This document shows, piece by piece, positions 11,407-21,328 of a stretch of DNA of 64,000 nucleotides. A program made the translations under genes and the position numbers. This DNA is from Malaya genurostris. Lineage: Eukaryota; Arthropoda; Insecta; Diptera; Culicidae. Under the pieces are notes generated by a model, which saw only the letters and a program-made list of their open reading frames with translations, was not told where the DNA came from and searched no databases. The stretch covers positions 228,647,435 to 228,711,434 of the forward strand of contig NC_080572.1 of the NCBI RefSeq assembly GCF_030247185.1, in the 5' to 3' direction. The stretch's first letter is position 1, and each line of letters opens with the position of its first letter.

Positions 11407-13318
11407 TTTTTTTTTTTCAGATCGTTTATTTGATATGGCACATAGCTTTAGCTCAGAGGTGCCAAAGTCTGTATTGTATTTTTTCGTACAATATAATTAC
11501 AATTATTATTTAACATATATACATACACATACAAGGTTGGTGGGAGAGTTGAAGAGTGGGGAATACATTTATGATTAAACTATAGAAAATTTAAGGTTAG
11601 TGTTAAAAAAGGGAGCCGAATTACTGGCGGTTACTCCAGGTTAGTATGGAAAAAACAAATAGTTACATACACACTCAAACAATATACAATAACAAAAAAC
11701 AGATAATAATAATGTAATAACTTCAAAGTCTTCGTGTAATCTTCGTTTCATTTTGGCTCAAAATTTCCGATGTGTGGTTACCAAAAACCAATCAGTACGT
11801 CACCATATGGCATTTTGGGGAAAGGTGAACTGTAGAGGATGTAAATAAAGAAAAGCAGTAACTAGATTGATAAACCAATATTTTTCAGAAAGATGTAAAT
11901 CGAGTACATATAAGTGCAATCTCGACTTGCTAGTACATCTCGCACCGGCACATTTGGTGGCCTACCTCGGGCCCAAAGGGAGTCTCTTAACTGTAATCTT
12001 GCAAAACGATTCAGGGCACATGACCATACAATATGCTCGATGTCGTGGTAACCATTGCCACAAGGGCAGATACCATTTTCAGCGAGGCCAATTCGCCAGA
12101 GATGCGTACCCAACTCGGAGTGATTAGACATAAGTCGGGACATCACACGAATGAAATCGCGACCCACTTTCATCCCCTCAAACCAAGGCTTCGTCGATAC
12201 CTTTGGAATTATAGAGTATAGCCAACGTCCTAGGTCTCCATTGCTCCATGAAACTTGCCAACTTTCGAGTGTCTTCTGACGAGAAATGCTGAAAAATTCG
12301 TTGAAGCAGATTGGTCTTTCGTAAATATCACCTTCCAATGCGCCCACTTTAGCCAATGAGTCTGCCTTTTCATTGCCCGGAATAGAGCAATGCGAAGGGA
12401 CCCAGACTAACGATATTAAATAAGACCGCTCAGATAAAGCTCTCAAATGTTCCCGTATTTTCCCCAGGAAATATGGGGGATACTTTCCTGGTTTCATCGC
12501 CCGGAGAGCTTCTATTGAGCTTAGACTGTCCGTGACGATGAAGTAATGGTCTTTGGGCAACGTTTCAATGATCTCGAGGGTGTACTGAATAGCAGCTAAT
12601 TCTGCGACGTAAACTGAAGCCGGATCACTGAGTTTGTAAGAAGCGGTGATGTTCTGATTGAAGATTCCAAAGCCAGTGGACCTGTTGATGTTTGATCCGT
12701 CAGTGTAAAACATCTTTTCACAGTTGACTGTTCTGAATTTGTTATTAAAAATATTTGGGGCCACTTGAGGGCGTACGTGATCCGGGATTCCACGAATTTC
12801 TTCTTTCATGGATGTATCGAAAAACACAGTAGAATCAGAAGTATCCAAGAAATGAGCACGGTTGAAAACAAACGAAGAAGGATTAATATTCTGAGCCATG
12901 TAATCAAAATACAAGGACATAAAACGGGTCTGAGAATTAAGCTCGATAAGCCTTTCGAAGTTTTCAATCACCATCGGATTCAAGATGTCGCATCGGATTA
13001 GCAATCGATATGATCCCAGAATCGATTTTTCAACGGTAAGACGCCCGCGAGCACTTCGAGACTCATCGTGTGAGTCGACTGCATGCAACCTAAGGCAATA
13101 CGCAAACAACGATACTGAATTCTTTCCAGTTTAATGAAATGGGTGTTCGCGGCGGATCGGAAGCAGAAGCATCCATATTCCATTACAGACAGTACCGTTG
13201 TTTTGTACAGCCTTATTAAGTCTCCTGGGTGAGCTCCCCACCAAGTTCCAGTTATTGTACGAAGAAAATTTATTCTCTGCTGGCATTTTCGTTTCAGATA
13301 CCTAATGTGACATCCCCA
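11407..13318 (-). mobile_element. 5'-truncated I-like non-LTR retrotransposon copy, frameshifted
   Basis: This minus-strand copy is a close relative of ORF2 of the element at 54422-60560. It begins inside the reverse transcriptase C-terminal part (13318) and ends with a poly(A) tail read as T at 11407-11417. The RNase H frame (11862-about 13010) keeps FYTDGSN, AELAAIQ, VTDSLSS and PSHCSIPGNEKAD plus a C-terminal Cys/His motif. It is separated from the RT frame (about 13011-13318) by a 4-bp deletion, so the copy is dead. A 13-bp direct duplication, GGAACGACAACTT, flanks it (11394-11406 and 13319-13331; the first two bases also match the element). Truncation plus poly(A) plus target duplication are hallmarks of target-primed reverse transcription. 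Its 3' UTR does not resemble that of the intact element. Confidence 0.9.
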
Positions 13319-13331
13319 GGAACGACAACTT

Positions 13332-13922
13332 GATGAACACATAGTTTGTTATACGGACGATTCTCTTTTGAATGGTCGTGCTGGTGCTAGTGCCTACTGT
13401 CGTGAAATGAGATTAGAGCAGTCTCATTCACTTGGTAGATATTGTGCTGTGTTCCAAGCAGAAATCAACGCGATTTTGTGTGGAATACAATCGGCACTGC
13501 AGCAGAGAATCTGTGATAAACGAATTTATTTTTGTTCCGACAGCCGGGCAGCTTTAAAAGCACTCAGTTCGAATGATTCACGGTCGAATCTAGTGATCGC
13601 ATGTCGAACTCAAATTGAATACTTTGGCATCTCAAATGCTGGCCATTCTGGTATTACTAGAAATGAATGGGCTGATGAGTTGGCTAGAGCTGGTGCAACG
13701 AATGCTTTCGTTGGTCCTGAACCAGCTTTACCACTTTCAACTAGTTGGATAAAGCACAAGATTCTTTCTTGGGCTGCATCCAAACATGCCAGCTACTGGC
13801 GCAGCTTGCAAACTTGCGCTCAGACAAAAGCATTTTTACCAGATCTGAATCTGAAAATGTCAAAGTGTCTACTGCATTTTTCCAAACATCATTGCCGTAT
13901 TCTGGTACTTCATATCATATGA
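13332..13922 (+). pseudogene. RNase H domain relic of a second non-LTR retroelement
   Basis: The frame reads CYTDDSL (first catalytic Asp region), FQAEINAI (Glu), YFCSDSRAALKAL (Asp) and GHSGITRNEWADELA (His...Asp), the four-acid signature of retroelement RNase H. A linker and C-terminal segment follow before a stop at 13920. Its sequence is clearly different from the RNase H of the I-like copies nearby, so it belongs to another family. The reverse transcriptase part is missing, and the 5' side is cut by the nested I-like insertion. Confidence 0.75.
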
Positions 13923-14000
13923 TATGTAACTGTCTTGCATTGACACAACTACGTATCCGGGTTTTTGGTCCATACATGGTTGAGTCTGTGTATGCGACCT

Positions 14001-14098
14001 GTTGAAATTCGTGAAACTCAGTGCGAAACGCTCATTTAATACTTCGAAATAATGAGTTAATCGGATAGCAATTAGACTCGAAAAAAGGAGATATTTGG
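14001..14098 (+). repeat. About 95-bp direct repeat, right copy
   Basis: Partner of 11267-11360, same strand. It begins GTTGAAATTCGTGAAACTC and ends near GGAGATATTTGG. With the left copy it brackets the RNase H relic. Confidence 0.65.
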
Positions 14099-15047
14099 AG
14101 AATTTGAAACGCACAAAAACACGGCCAACGCCAGAACAACAACATACTTTCCGACTCAAGACAAGAAGACAATTGAATACTCTAGGAAGTTCGAAAAAGA
14201 TTTTATTTGAATGAATTAAAACGAATCGAATAATACATGTTTTTTTTTGCTGTGAATACGGTTTATTTCGATATGGGGCACCTTTTCAAAATTTACCTTT
14301 TCAGCAATTTCTGATAAAAGTTTCAGTAGTATGAGATATGCAAAAATAACTCAAACTTGAAATTATCTAAAATGTTTGGTATGAATGACCATTAAGATGA
14401 AATTCAGTGCCAAAATAAGGCGCGCAAACTTCCAGACACATGAAATGAACGCGTCAAAGAGCCACTAAATATGGATAGCTATAAACCATGAGTGCTTTTA
14501 TTGACTAAATGAAAGAAACATTTTTGGGCATGTTGTTCGAAACAATCAATTTAGTCATTCAGTTTATGATCAAAGCGAGAGATGTGAATGCTAAGTGTGA
14601 TACGTGTTGCGGTCAACATCAATGCAATTCTTTAAAAACTCTCCGTTACTCAGATACATGATAGTTTCAATAGACAATACGATTAGCAAAAATTTGATGC
14701 TTTTTTCAATATTCTTATGAATTACGAGTTTCCAAATTCAAACAGCCAAAACCGAGAAGATTATAAGAATTTTTTTTATTGTATCCCCTCATTTTTAATT
14801 CATGACATATATTGCTATATGTTTCAAATACAACAATTCATTAAATATGTTTTGACACTTCCCAGAAGGTACCTCTGGAAATACAAAAATACGAATATTT
14901 TGCCTTATGAACTGAAAATATTTGGTTTCGTTTGGTTTTCTAGATGTTATACGTCATTCATCGCTATCATTTTACATACAGTATCATGAAAATGCAATTA
15001 TTCCAAATTTGTGGTGAGTTTCGGCACAAATATTTCTGTTAGTTTTT
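14099..15047. other. Intronic DNA, no gene; weak foldback-end similarity
   Basis: No coding signal. About 14236-14290 weakly resembles the outer end of the foldback arms (TGAATACG.TTTA followed by ATGGGGCACCTTTTCAAAA), which suggests an old eroded copy. Confidence 0.35.
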
Positions 15048-16105
15048 TTTTGTCGTGAATACGACTTACTTTACTATGGGGCGCCTTTTCAAAATTAGCC
15101 ATATGGAAGAATGGGCAGAACTTAATCGTGAATATCTCGACTTATATTAACTATTTCATCAAAAATATGATCAGGAATTTAGGAATTTGAAATATTTTGA
15201 ACATTGTGAGATAACCACAAACAACTCAAAAATTAAGTTTTCTGAAAATTTTAAAACAACGCGGAAAATTCTTTACTTTTGCTTGGGGTTTTCGCGCAAG
15301 GACGACGATTTTGAGGTAGTCAGGCACATATCTTCAACTGAACGTTATAAAAGAGGAACCGTGGTCGAAAAACGATCATTTCTTCTTGTGCGTTGGATGG
15401 AAACAGACGTCGGGGCGAGAAGACGCTTTCAAACAGCGGCATCGGAGAGCGCACCTTCTGCGTGATTAAAAACCTCAAACGCTCAGGTCGTAGTTCTCAT
15501 TTGCCTTCCGGTCGTCAAGGCGAGAAGACGCATTAAACTAGTTTCGCATCATTTGGCACTACGAGCGGATGTGTTGCGGTTTGTACGCAAAGCTAGTTTC
15601 AACTCAAACAGGAGCGATTGCATCATGCAACAGAGCTGCTGGTCGTTTGCATTGGAGAGAAAGAAAACGATAAACGAAAAGTGGACAACATTATATAAAA
15701 TCAGCCGTTCTAATGGCTTGAAATGTTATCTGAAGAACTATTAAGAATACTTCTTTGCAAATCGAAGGTAAAAATCATCAGTTTAGTGAAAATCCAAAAT
15801 AATTTGATTTGTTTCGTGCACTTTTCGCTGTGCGAAAATCGTTCGAGAAAAATGTTCCGAACTTTGCTAAATATCGTAGAGAATTCCACAATTTTATCCT
15901 TCTAAAAGGCAGAAATGAATCCTGTACTGCATCTTGATAGTCAAAAATCGTTTTAAATTCTAGTAGTGAAAAGGGGGAAAGTTTCACAATTAACACAATC
16001 GATCAACTATCAATTCGAATTCGAAAGTATGAAGAAATCGTGTCAGTTTTATTCGTATTTACGACATCCAGTTATGCCTCTGACATTACACACCCGTACT
16101 TTTTT
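15048..16105 (+). mobile_element. Solo left arm of the foldback element family
   Basis: It starts TTTTGTCGTGAATACGACTT and runs through ATGGGGCGCCTTTTC. It ends near the tract GACATCCAGTTATG followed by CTCTGACATTACAC. It matches the left arm of the complete foldback at 35008-37365 in order and orientation over about 1.05 kb. The right arm is absent here and no clear target duplication is visible. It carries no recognisable transposase. Confidence 0.75.
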
Positions 16106-16244
16106 TTAAATTCATAACAATTTTTCATTTCGGCTCATACGATAGCTGGATTTAGTAGTCATCTTCATTTTTGGAGGAGTTTTCATTGCTATCCAGCAAA
16201 TGGTGGAGGAGCAGTGGTTCGCTATTCACGCTTCCATCCATTGG

Positions 16245-16749
16245 CTAGGTGTCACTGTTGCTAGCGAAATCATCATTATCATTTTTATTTGCCCAGGTAT
16301 TAGGTGCGTTGTTGTCTGCAGCTGGCATACCTTGTTCTGCATGAGATACGACTGATGGTTTTGCTGAGGAGGATGCTTCGTTGGTTTTGATGACTGTCAC
16401 CGATATGCTGGGGGTTATTCGGTGTGGAATAAGCGCCATTGTCCTTTGGTGTAGATGTCTCCTTGTCCAGTTTATCACATGGCTTACCGTAGTGAACAGC
16501 TTTTTGACAATAATGACATGTAGCAATCTGATTGTCATAGGTAACAAGTGATTTGCACGGAACCTTTGTATCTTGGCCGAAAACCACATAAAAAGGTACG
16601 CCTTTTAGAATACCGGGGAAAAACGATTGTTATTGTCATTAGCGACTTGCATCACATCCAAATCTTTATAAAACTGGATGTAAACAACATTATTTGTCTT
16701 GTTGCATTGAAAAAAATGCACATGTTTAATATCAAGATACATTTGCTCC
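16245..16749 (-). pseudogene. Broken ORF1 (gag-like) relic of a non-LTR retroelement
   Basis: The minus-strand reading gives segments clearly homologous to the longer ORF at 45128-46043: KSLVTYDNQIATCHYC and AVHYGKPCDKLDKET, which form a CX2CX4HX4C zinc knuckle, then a Pro/Thr/Ser-rich tail. Compared with that copy it lacks the stretch between the 'DNNN' tract and 'FFPGIL' and has frameshifts in the tail. Its 5' side stops at TTAA (16750-16753), where the next element begins. Confidence 0.75.
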
Positions 16750-18173
16750 TTAAGGGGGAGGGTAGGGTCTCGATGATGAAAAATATCATGATTTATGCAA
16801 ATTTTTTTCAGAATTGTTGTTCAACAAAATAAATTCAAATGTTTTGCATTCTGAAAGGTATAGTTCGAACAACATTTTGTGATTTTTTAGTGGAAAAATA
16901 TTAAGAAATAAGTCGGTGAAGAGGTTAGTTTTGAGATCGCTTCTTAAAAAAGCATGTTTTGCGGTGTCCACTGTAGCACAGCGCAGACTAATCAGAAGTC
17001 AACAAACCAAAGCAGCATAGTTAGAGTAGAAGTTTTTCTAGACCCCAATGTTTCTGTTTGATTTTTTTTTTGATTTTTTGAATTTTTGGTGGTTGTTCAA
17101 AGTGAAAATTGAAATCAAATTTCACGAAAAAACCTGCTGAACCTCCCCTAAGTAACAAACAACGAAAAGAAAAACGTTGGGGTCTGTTTTTTTATATGTA
17201 GGAAGTGTGTGCAAAATTTAAAAAAAATGGTGTAGTAGTTTTTGAATGACGATGGACACGAACCTTTAAAACCTGCTTTCGAGAAACCGCGCTTTAAGTT
17301 TCTTGTCTATAAAATCAAAGGAAACAATTTGTTATTCAAGGGAACCCGTTGCACAGTGGTTCGAATCAATGAAAACGTGGACATAAATCAGTAGCTGCCG
17401 AACCGTTCTTTTAATGCATGCAGTTGCTTTTAAGAAATTATTTACAAATATATACCGCGTAATTTGATTCTATCTCTAATTGTTCATGGCCTACTTTGAC
17501 AAAAAATATAACCATAACTTTTTTTTTCTGAAGAGATAGTTTTTTCTTCTACAAAGTTTTAGAACTATTGCAAATAATTTACTTTGTCCTTTCCTGACAA
17601 AGTTATACAACATTTTACCATTTTTTTACCTATCTAAAATCTTACACCGAAGCGAAATATGCAACTTTATGCAGCTGATTTTTACAAAATTTATAGGAAA
17701 AGATATGCCCAATACTATAAAAAAAATCTAAGTGGAACTCGATGGAACTTTTTTAGGCCTTTTCAAAGTTAGTTTTAGTTATTGAATTATGACAACCCCC
17801 TTAAAACTAGTTTTCTAATCATAACTTGTTTCAAGTTATATTTTAATCCTCACTTTGTTTGAAATAGTTGTAGAAAATATAAAATCCCATAATTTTGTAG
17901 AAGGTAATGCATAGGTTTATTCTTTCCTGGAAAAGTTATACATCATTTTACCTATTTTTACCGTACCGAAGCGAAATATGCAACTTGATGCAGCAAACTT
18001 TTACAATACTTATAGGAAAATATATTCCTAATCCAATGTGTTTTCCAATGAGAATATCCTGAGTACTTTTCGTATGACTCATTTTCACTATGGCCATGCT
18101 GAAACCATGAATGGTTCAGAAACGGAGGGCGTCACGCGTCTGCTATTTATGTAACTCACTTTTGTAGTGAGCG

Positions 18174-19041
18174 TAAAGATGGGCAATTCGCTCCTGAGCT
18201 ATTCCAGTGAATCGAAGCTTTAAATTAAGCTGATAGCTCACAGCTCTTTTTAAAAGAACCGCAGCTCACCAGTTCACCGCACTGGTAAACAGGGATGCCA
18301 GGTTCAGAGATTAATCTGTGTTTCACAGATTTTTAACCGTTTGCACAGATTTGAAAAATTGGCGCAGATTTCTGAAAATGGTCACAGATTTACACAGATT
18401 CTGAAATCGATCACAGATGTTTAAAATTGATCACAGTTTAGCATAAAAAATTACAGAGCGGAAGAAAATAGTAAGACATTTTTTTGCTTACCAAAATGAT
18501 TCCGAACAGCTATTATGGAAACGGGGTAACGTGCACAGATTTTGCACAGACAGGTTTTTGGTTTGATTACAGATTTTTGAAAAAATGACCTGGCATCCCT
18601 GCTGGTAAGGTGGAAACCAGCTACGAGCTGAACGGATCTTGGGCTCTTGAAGAGCAAGTTACAAATCAGAAGAAATGTGTACATGAGCTCTTGTCAGTTC
18701 TTCAAAATGTGCATTTATCCTTCTTTAACAGATTGAATGAGCCATTGTAAATAAGAAACCTTACCTCTCACTCAGTAGGCTAAGGTGCATTCAGGGCTGC
18801 CACTTTTGCAGATATTCTCAAATGTGACATAATAATAATTCGCAGACAAGTTAGTTCGCATAGCATTGTTCTTTGTGCATCAATGATTTCGACCATGCAT
18901 ATGAAAGAAAAACGGAGTAAGAAAAACGGCGCTCAATACAAACCTTCAGTTCAATCTAAATGAACTGATACATTGAATCGATTTCTTTTAGGGAGCTGAT
19001 CGGATCGGAACTGCTCACCGTTGCTGTTTCGCACATCTCTA
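18174..19041. mobile_element. hAT-like MITE (868 bp including a nested insertion)
   Basis: Termini are TAAAGATGGGCAA and, inverted, TTCGCACATCTCTA. An exact 8-bp target duplication, AGTGAGCG, is seen at 18166-18173 and 19042-19049. The interior is rich in GAGCTG/CAGCTC motifs. The uninterrupted sister copy is at 50065-50486. Eight-base duplications are characteristic of hAT transposition. It is inserted in the TTAA-flanked element. Confidence 0.8.
18290..18601. mobile_element. 312-bp hAT-like MITE with ACAGATTT repeats, nested
   Basis: Perfect 14-bp terminal inverted repeats CAGGGATGCCAGGT are present. The target duplication is CTGGTAAA (18282-18289) versus CTGGTAAG (18602-18609), 7 of 8 matching. 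The interior consists of many CACAGATT-type short repeats. It interrupts the GAGCTG-type MITE: the sister at 50065-50486 lacks it. It is related to the elements at 25401-25694 and 26542-26738. Confidence 0.85.
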
Positions 19042-20012
19042 AGTGAGCGTCGCACGATCAAGATATTGTCTTAAAAAACGTGTTGCTTTGCGACAACTCA
19101 ATTTATTTACACGTTTAAAAATAAAAGCTCTTCGTAAAGGTTTGCACTTTTACAATACTTTTTCATATTTTGTTTGGAAAACATTTTTCCATTTTTTTTA
19201 TGTGTTTAATTTTTGATAATTTTTCGGATTTTCAATAATTAAATCTAACTTTGAGAAGGCCTAAAACTTTGCATCGAGTGCCACTTAGATTTTTGATTGT
19301 CAAAAAGTACACAGTATAAAAATCGCAAAAATTTGCTTAGTGTTTACGTGCACTTTATAGTAGATACTTAGGTAATAGAGGTAGATTCTACGTAGATAAA
19401 TTAAAAAACTGTTTTTAAAATAAAGTGAATATATCTTAAAAAATATTTTTTTTAATATATTTATATCTTCAGTAAAAATACTTCAAATGTTTTTTTCTTC
19501 AAAATAAGATAGAAAACAAATTTTTTTTTGTGAAAAAATATTTTTTTTTTCGAAATTGGTACTACCCCCTTAACAAAAATTAAGGTGCCACTTTCAAAAG
19601 AAGCGTAATATAATCTTGTATAACTTCTTCGTAGACACGTTAGCTCTTAAAAATCAGAGAAAGTCAGTACAGACTTTTGACCGTCTTTTTCCAGTTTTGG
19701 ACCACTGTGTGTTGGGTCTAACATTTTCGAAAACTTTTTTCTTTTATAGTTTGTTATAATGAAACATTTTAAGAATGTTTTGTCAAGTTTTTAAGGCAAC
19801 CGAAGCAGAAATCTTGGGTCTATGCGCCGTGCTCTTACTTCTTCGCAGTATGAGTTAAGCAAAGATAAAGGCCCATAACTTGCTGAGTTTTGTTCCGATA
19901 GGCTTGAAAATTTCACGGAATTTTCTTGAAATGTTTTACTATAAGACAATACAAAGAAAAGAAATTTTTGATTTTGATTTTTCGAATGTGTTCGACCCTA
20001 CCTGCCCCTTAA

Positions 20013-20554
20013 GTTGACCAAATCACGCACAATTAAATGAATAAAATATGCATCTTGGATTGAACAAACAGTCTGTCTGTCTTGTCTTATTCCAAACTTA
20101 ATCTGTCCAGATTTTGTCGCAGCACCCTGTAATTCTAGAAGCCTTCTTTCTTGTGTTTTTTTTATAATCTTCTGCGAAAATATAACAAATTCATTTTACT
20201 ATTATTCAAGCATGTTCCTCAAATTTGAGTCCGATTTGAAACATTAACTTAATTTTCAAATTCTTTTAAAAACTTATTCACTTTGATATAACCAAGAAAG
20301 AAAATGTAATCTTATTCTAAGATATATGATCTAATAGAAATTAAAAATGATTTTTTTCGAAATAACTAATCTTACAATTGAGCTTGTATAAATTTTACTG
20401 ATTTCTGGTGAAGGCCCACAATGATAAAGATAGCTAGCTAACTTGGTAGCTTCTCGACTCGACCGATTGCATATAAATCACATGTTCTAAAATAACCCAT
20501 ATTTTCGAATCAGAACGCTGACTCTATGCGACTTTCCATTTCTCCTACTTCCAG
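20013..20554. other. Intron 3' segment, no gene
   Basis: AT-rich, no coding signal until the polypyrimidine tract and AG that precede the exon at 20555. Confidence 0.5.
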
Positions 20555-20782
20555 CCAAGTCCTAGCTACAAACCGGACCGTGCCCAATCGGAGCTAGTAA
20601 ATTTCCCGCGTCATACGGGAATACGGGAGGCGTCGCTGCTGCTGGTGCGGGAGAAGAACGGCCGCTACACGTTGCTGCGGGAGCCACTCTATCTGGACCG
20701 GTGCATCGTGTGTACCGAAAACGACTGGGAGGACTACTTCGAGGTGCAGGAGATTCTCTCGAAGGAGTCGTTTATTTTTAAG
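20555..20782 (+). CDS. RhoGEF exon: central PH domain
   Basis: Seventy-six codons in phase 0, between the acceptor cctacttccag and the donor GTATGT. The protein has a loop PSYKPDRAQ, strands REASLLLVREKNGRYTLLREPLYLD and CIVCTENDWEDYFEVQEI. It ends in KESFIFK, the typical penultimate strands of a PH domain. GC content is much higher than in the surrounding intron, which marks it as selected coding DNA. It completes the fold begun at the end of the exon at 7489-7887. Confidence 0.88.
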
Positions 20783-21196
20783 GTATGTCGCTTATCATCG
20801 CCTTCCGAGGGTTCACGTGTCACGGGAAGTGAGGTTAGTTTTTACGACTGCCAAGATGTCGCACCTTGCACATCAGAAGTATGCTAAATAGTATGATAAC
20901 CGGGGTAGCACGGGGAAGATTAATTTGTTGGCGTTCGGTGAGGTTAGGCTAAAAGTAGAGTCGTTTTTGTAACCACATTCGCAGCCAGAATTCCTCATGA
21001 ATTCTCCCGGGCAGGTCGCAGGCGGAATATAGAACAATTCTCGTTGTGAATTCCAACCTCATTGCTCTTTTTTTGTTCTCTCTGTTTCGCATGTGTTCTT
21101 ACCACACTCGGCTCTTATCTTTAATGCTGCATCCGTGAAACGACTTTGGTTGAAACAACAACAACAACAACAACAAAAACCCACTCACTCGCACAG
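20783..21196 (+). other. 414-bp intron of the RhoGEF gene
   Basis: Donor GTATGT, acceptor actcgcacag. A (CAA)n run lies at about 21157-21175 just upstream of the acceptor. Open frames that continue through it lose the PH-domain sequence. Confidence 0.8.
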
Positions 21197-21328
21197 GCGG
21201 AGGATGGCGGCAAAACCAAGCAATGGTACAGTCAACTGCAGTATCATTCCCAGGGCATGGGAACCTGGCGGAAGCGCCGGAATGCACTGGCAAACATCAT
21301 GATTAATGGAATGATGACACGAACGTAG
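21197..21328 (+). CDS. RhoGEF terminal coding exon: PH C-terminal helix and stop
   Basis: Forty-three codons and TAG. The sequence KTKQWYSQLQ then GTWRKRRNALANIMINGM reads as the C-terminal alpha helix of the PH domain, with the conserved Trp near its start. The reading frame is in phase with the preceding exon. The protein therefore stops almost directly after the PH domain, with no long C-terminal tail or PDZ-binding end in this isoform. An alternative downstream exon cannot be excluded. Confidence 0.85.
   Translation, partial: AEDGGKTKQWYSQLQYHSQGMGTWRKRRNALANIMINGMMTRT

Larger units (their letters stand above)
16754..20008. mobile_element. 3.26-kb TTAA-flanked non-autonomous element
   Basis: Inverted termini related to GGGG.AGG.TAGGGTC occur at 16754 (GGGGGAGGGTAGGGTCTC) and, inverted, at about 19994-20008. 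TTAA flanks both ends (16750-16753 and 20009-20012). The left boundary is confirmed because the equivalent uninterrupted ORF1 sequence at 45915-45930 contains the same tttgctccTTAAG. The interior is non-coding and T/A-rich, with an internal direct duplication (about 17580-17700 and 17930-18030, sharing CGAAGCGAAATATGCAACTT). A related copy lies at 30672-31528. TTAA targets are typical of piggyBac-type transposition, but no transposase is present and the termini are not classical piggyBac ends. Confidence 0.7.
7888..20554 (+). other. 12.7-kb intron of the RhoGEF gene, filled with nested mobile elements
   Basis: Bounded by donor GTTAGT at 7888 and acceptor ctacttccag at 20545-20554, in phase 0 on both sides, with PH-domain sequence continuing across. 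It holds at least one MITE, two retroelement pieces nested together, a retroelement ORF1 relic, a foldback arm, and a 3.3-kb TTAA-flanked element carrying two further nested MITEs. This explains the intron's length compared with the gene's 61-bp and 414-bp introns. Confidence 0.85.

Noticed and set aside
11867..12221. Plus-strand open frames opposite the RNase H copy
   Set aside because: Shadows of the minus-strand retrotransposon frame, which carries all the recognisable motifs.
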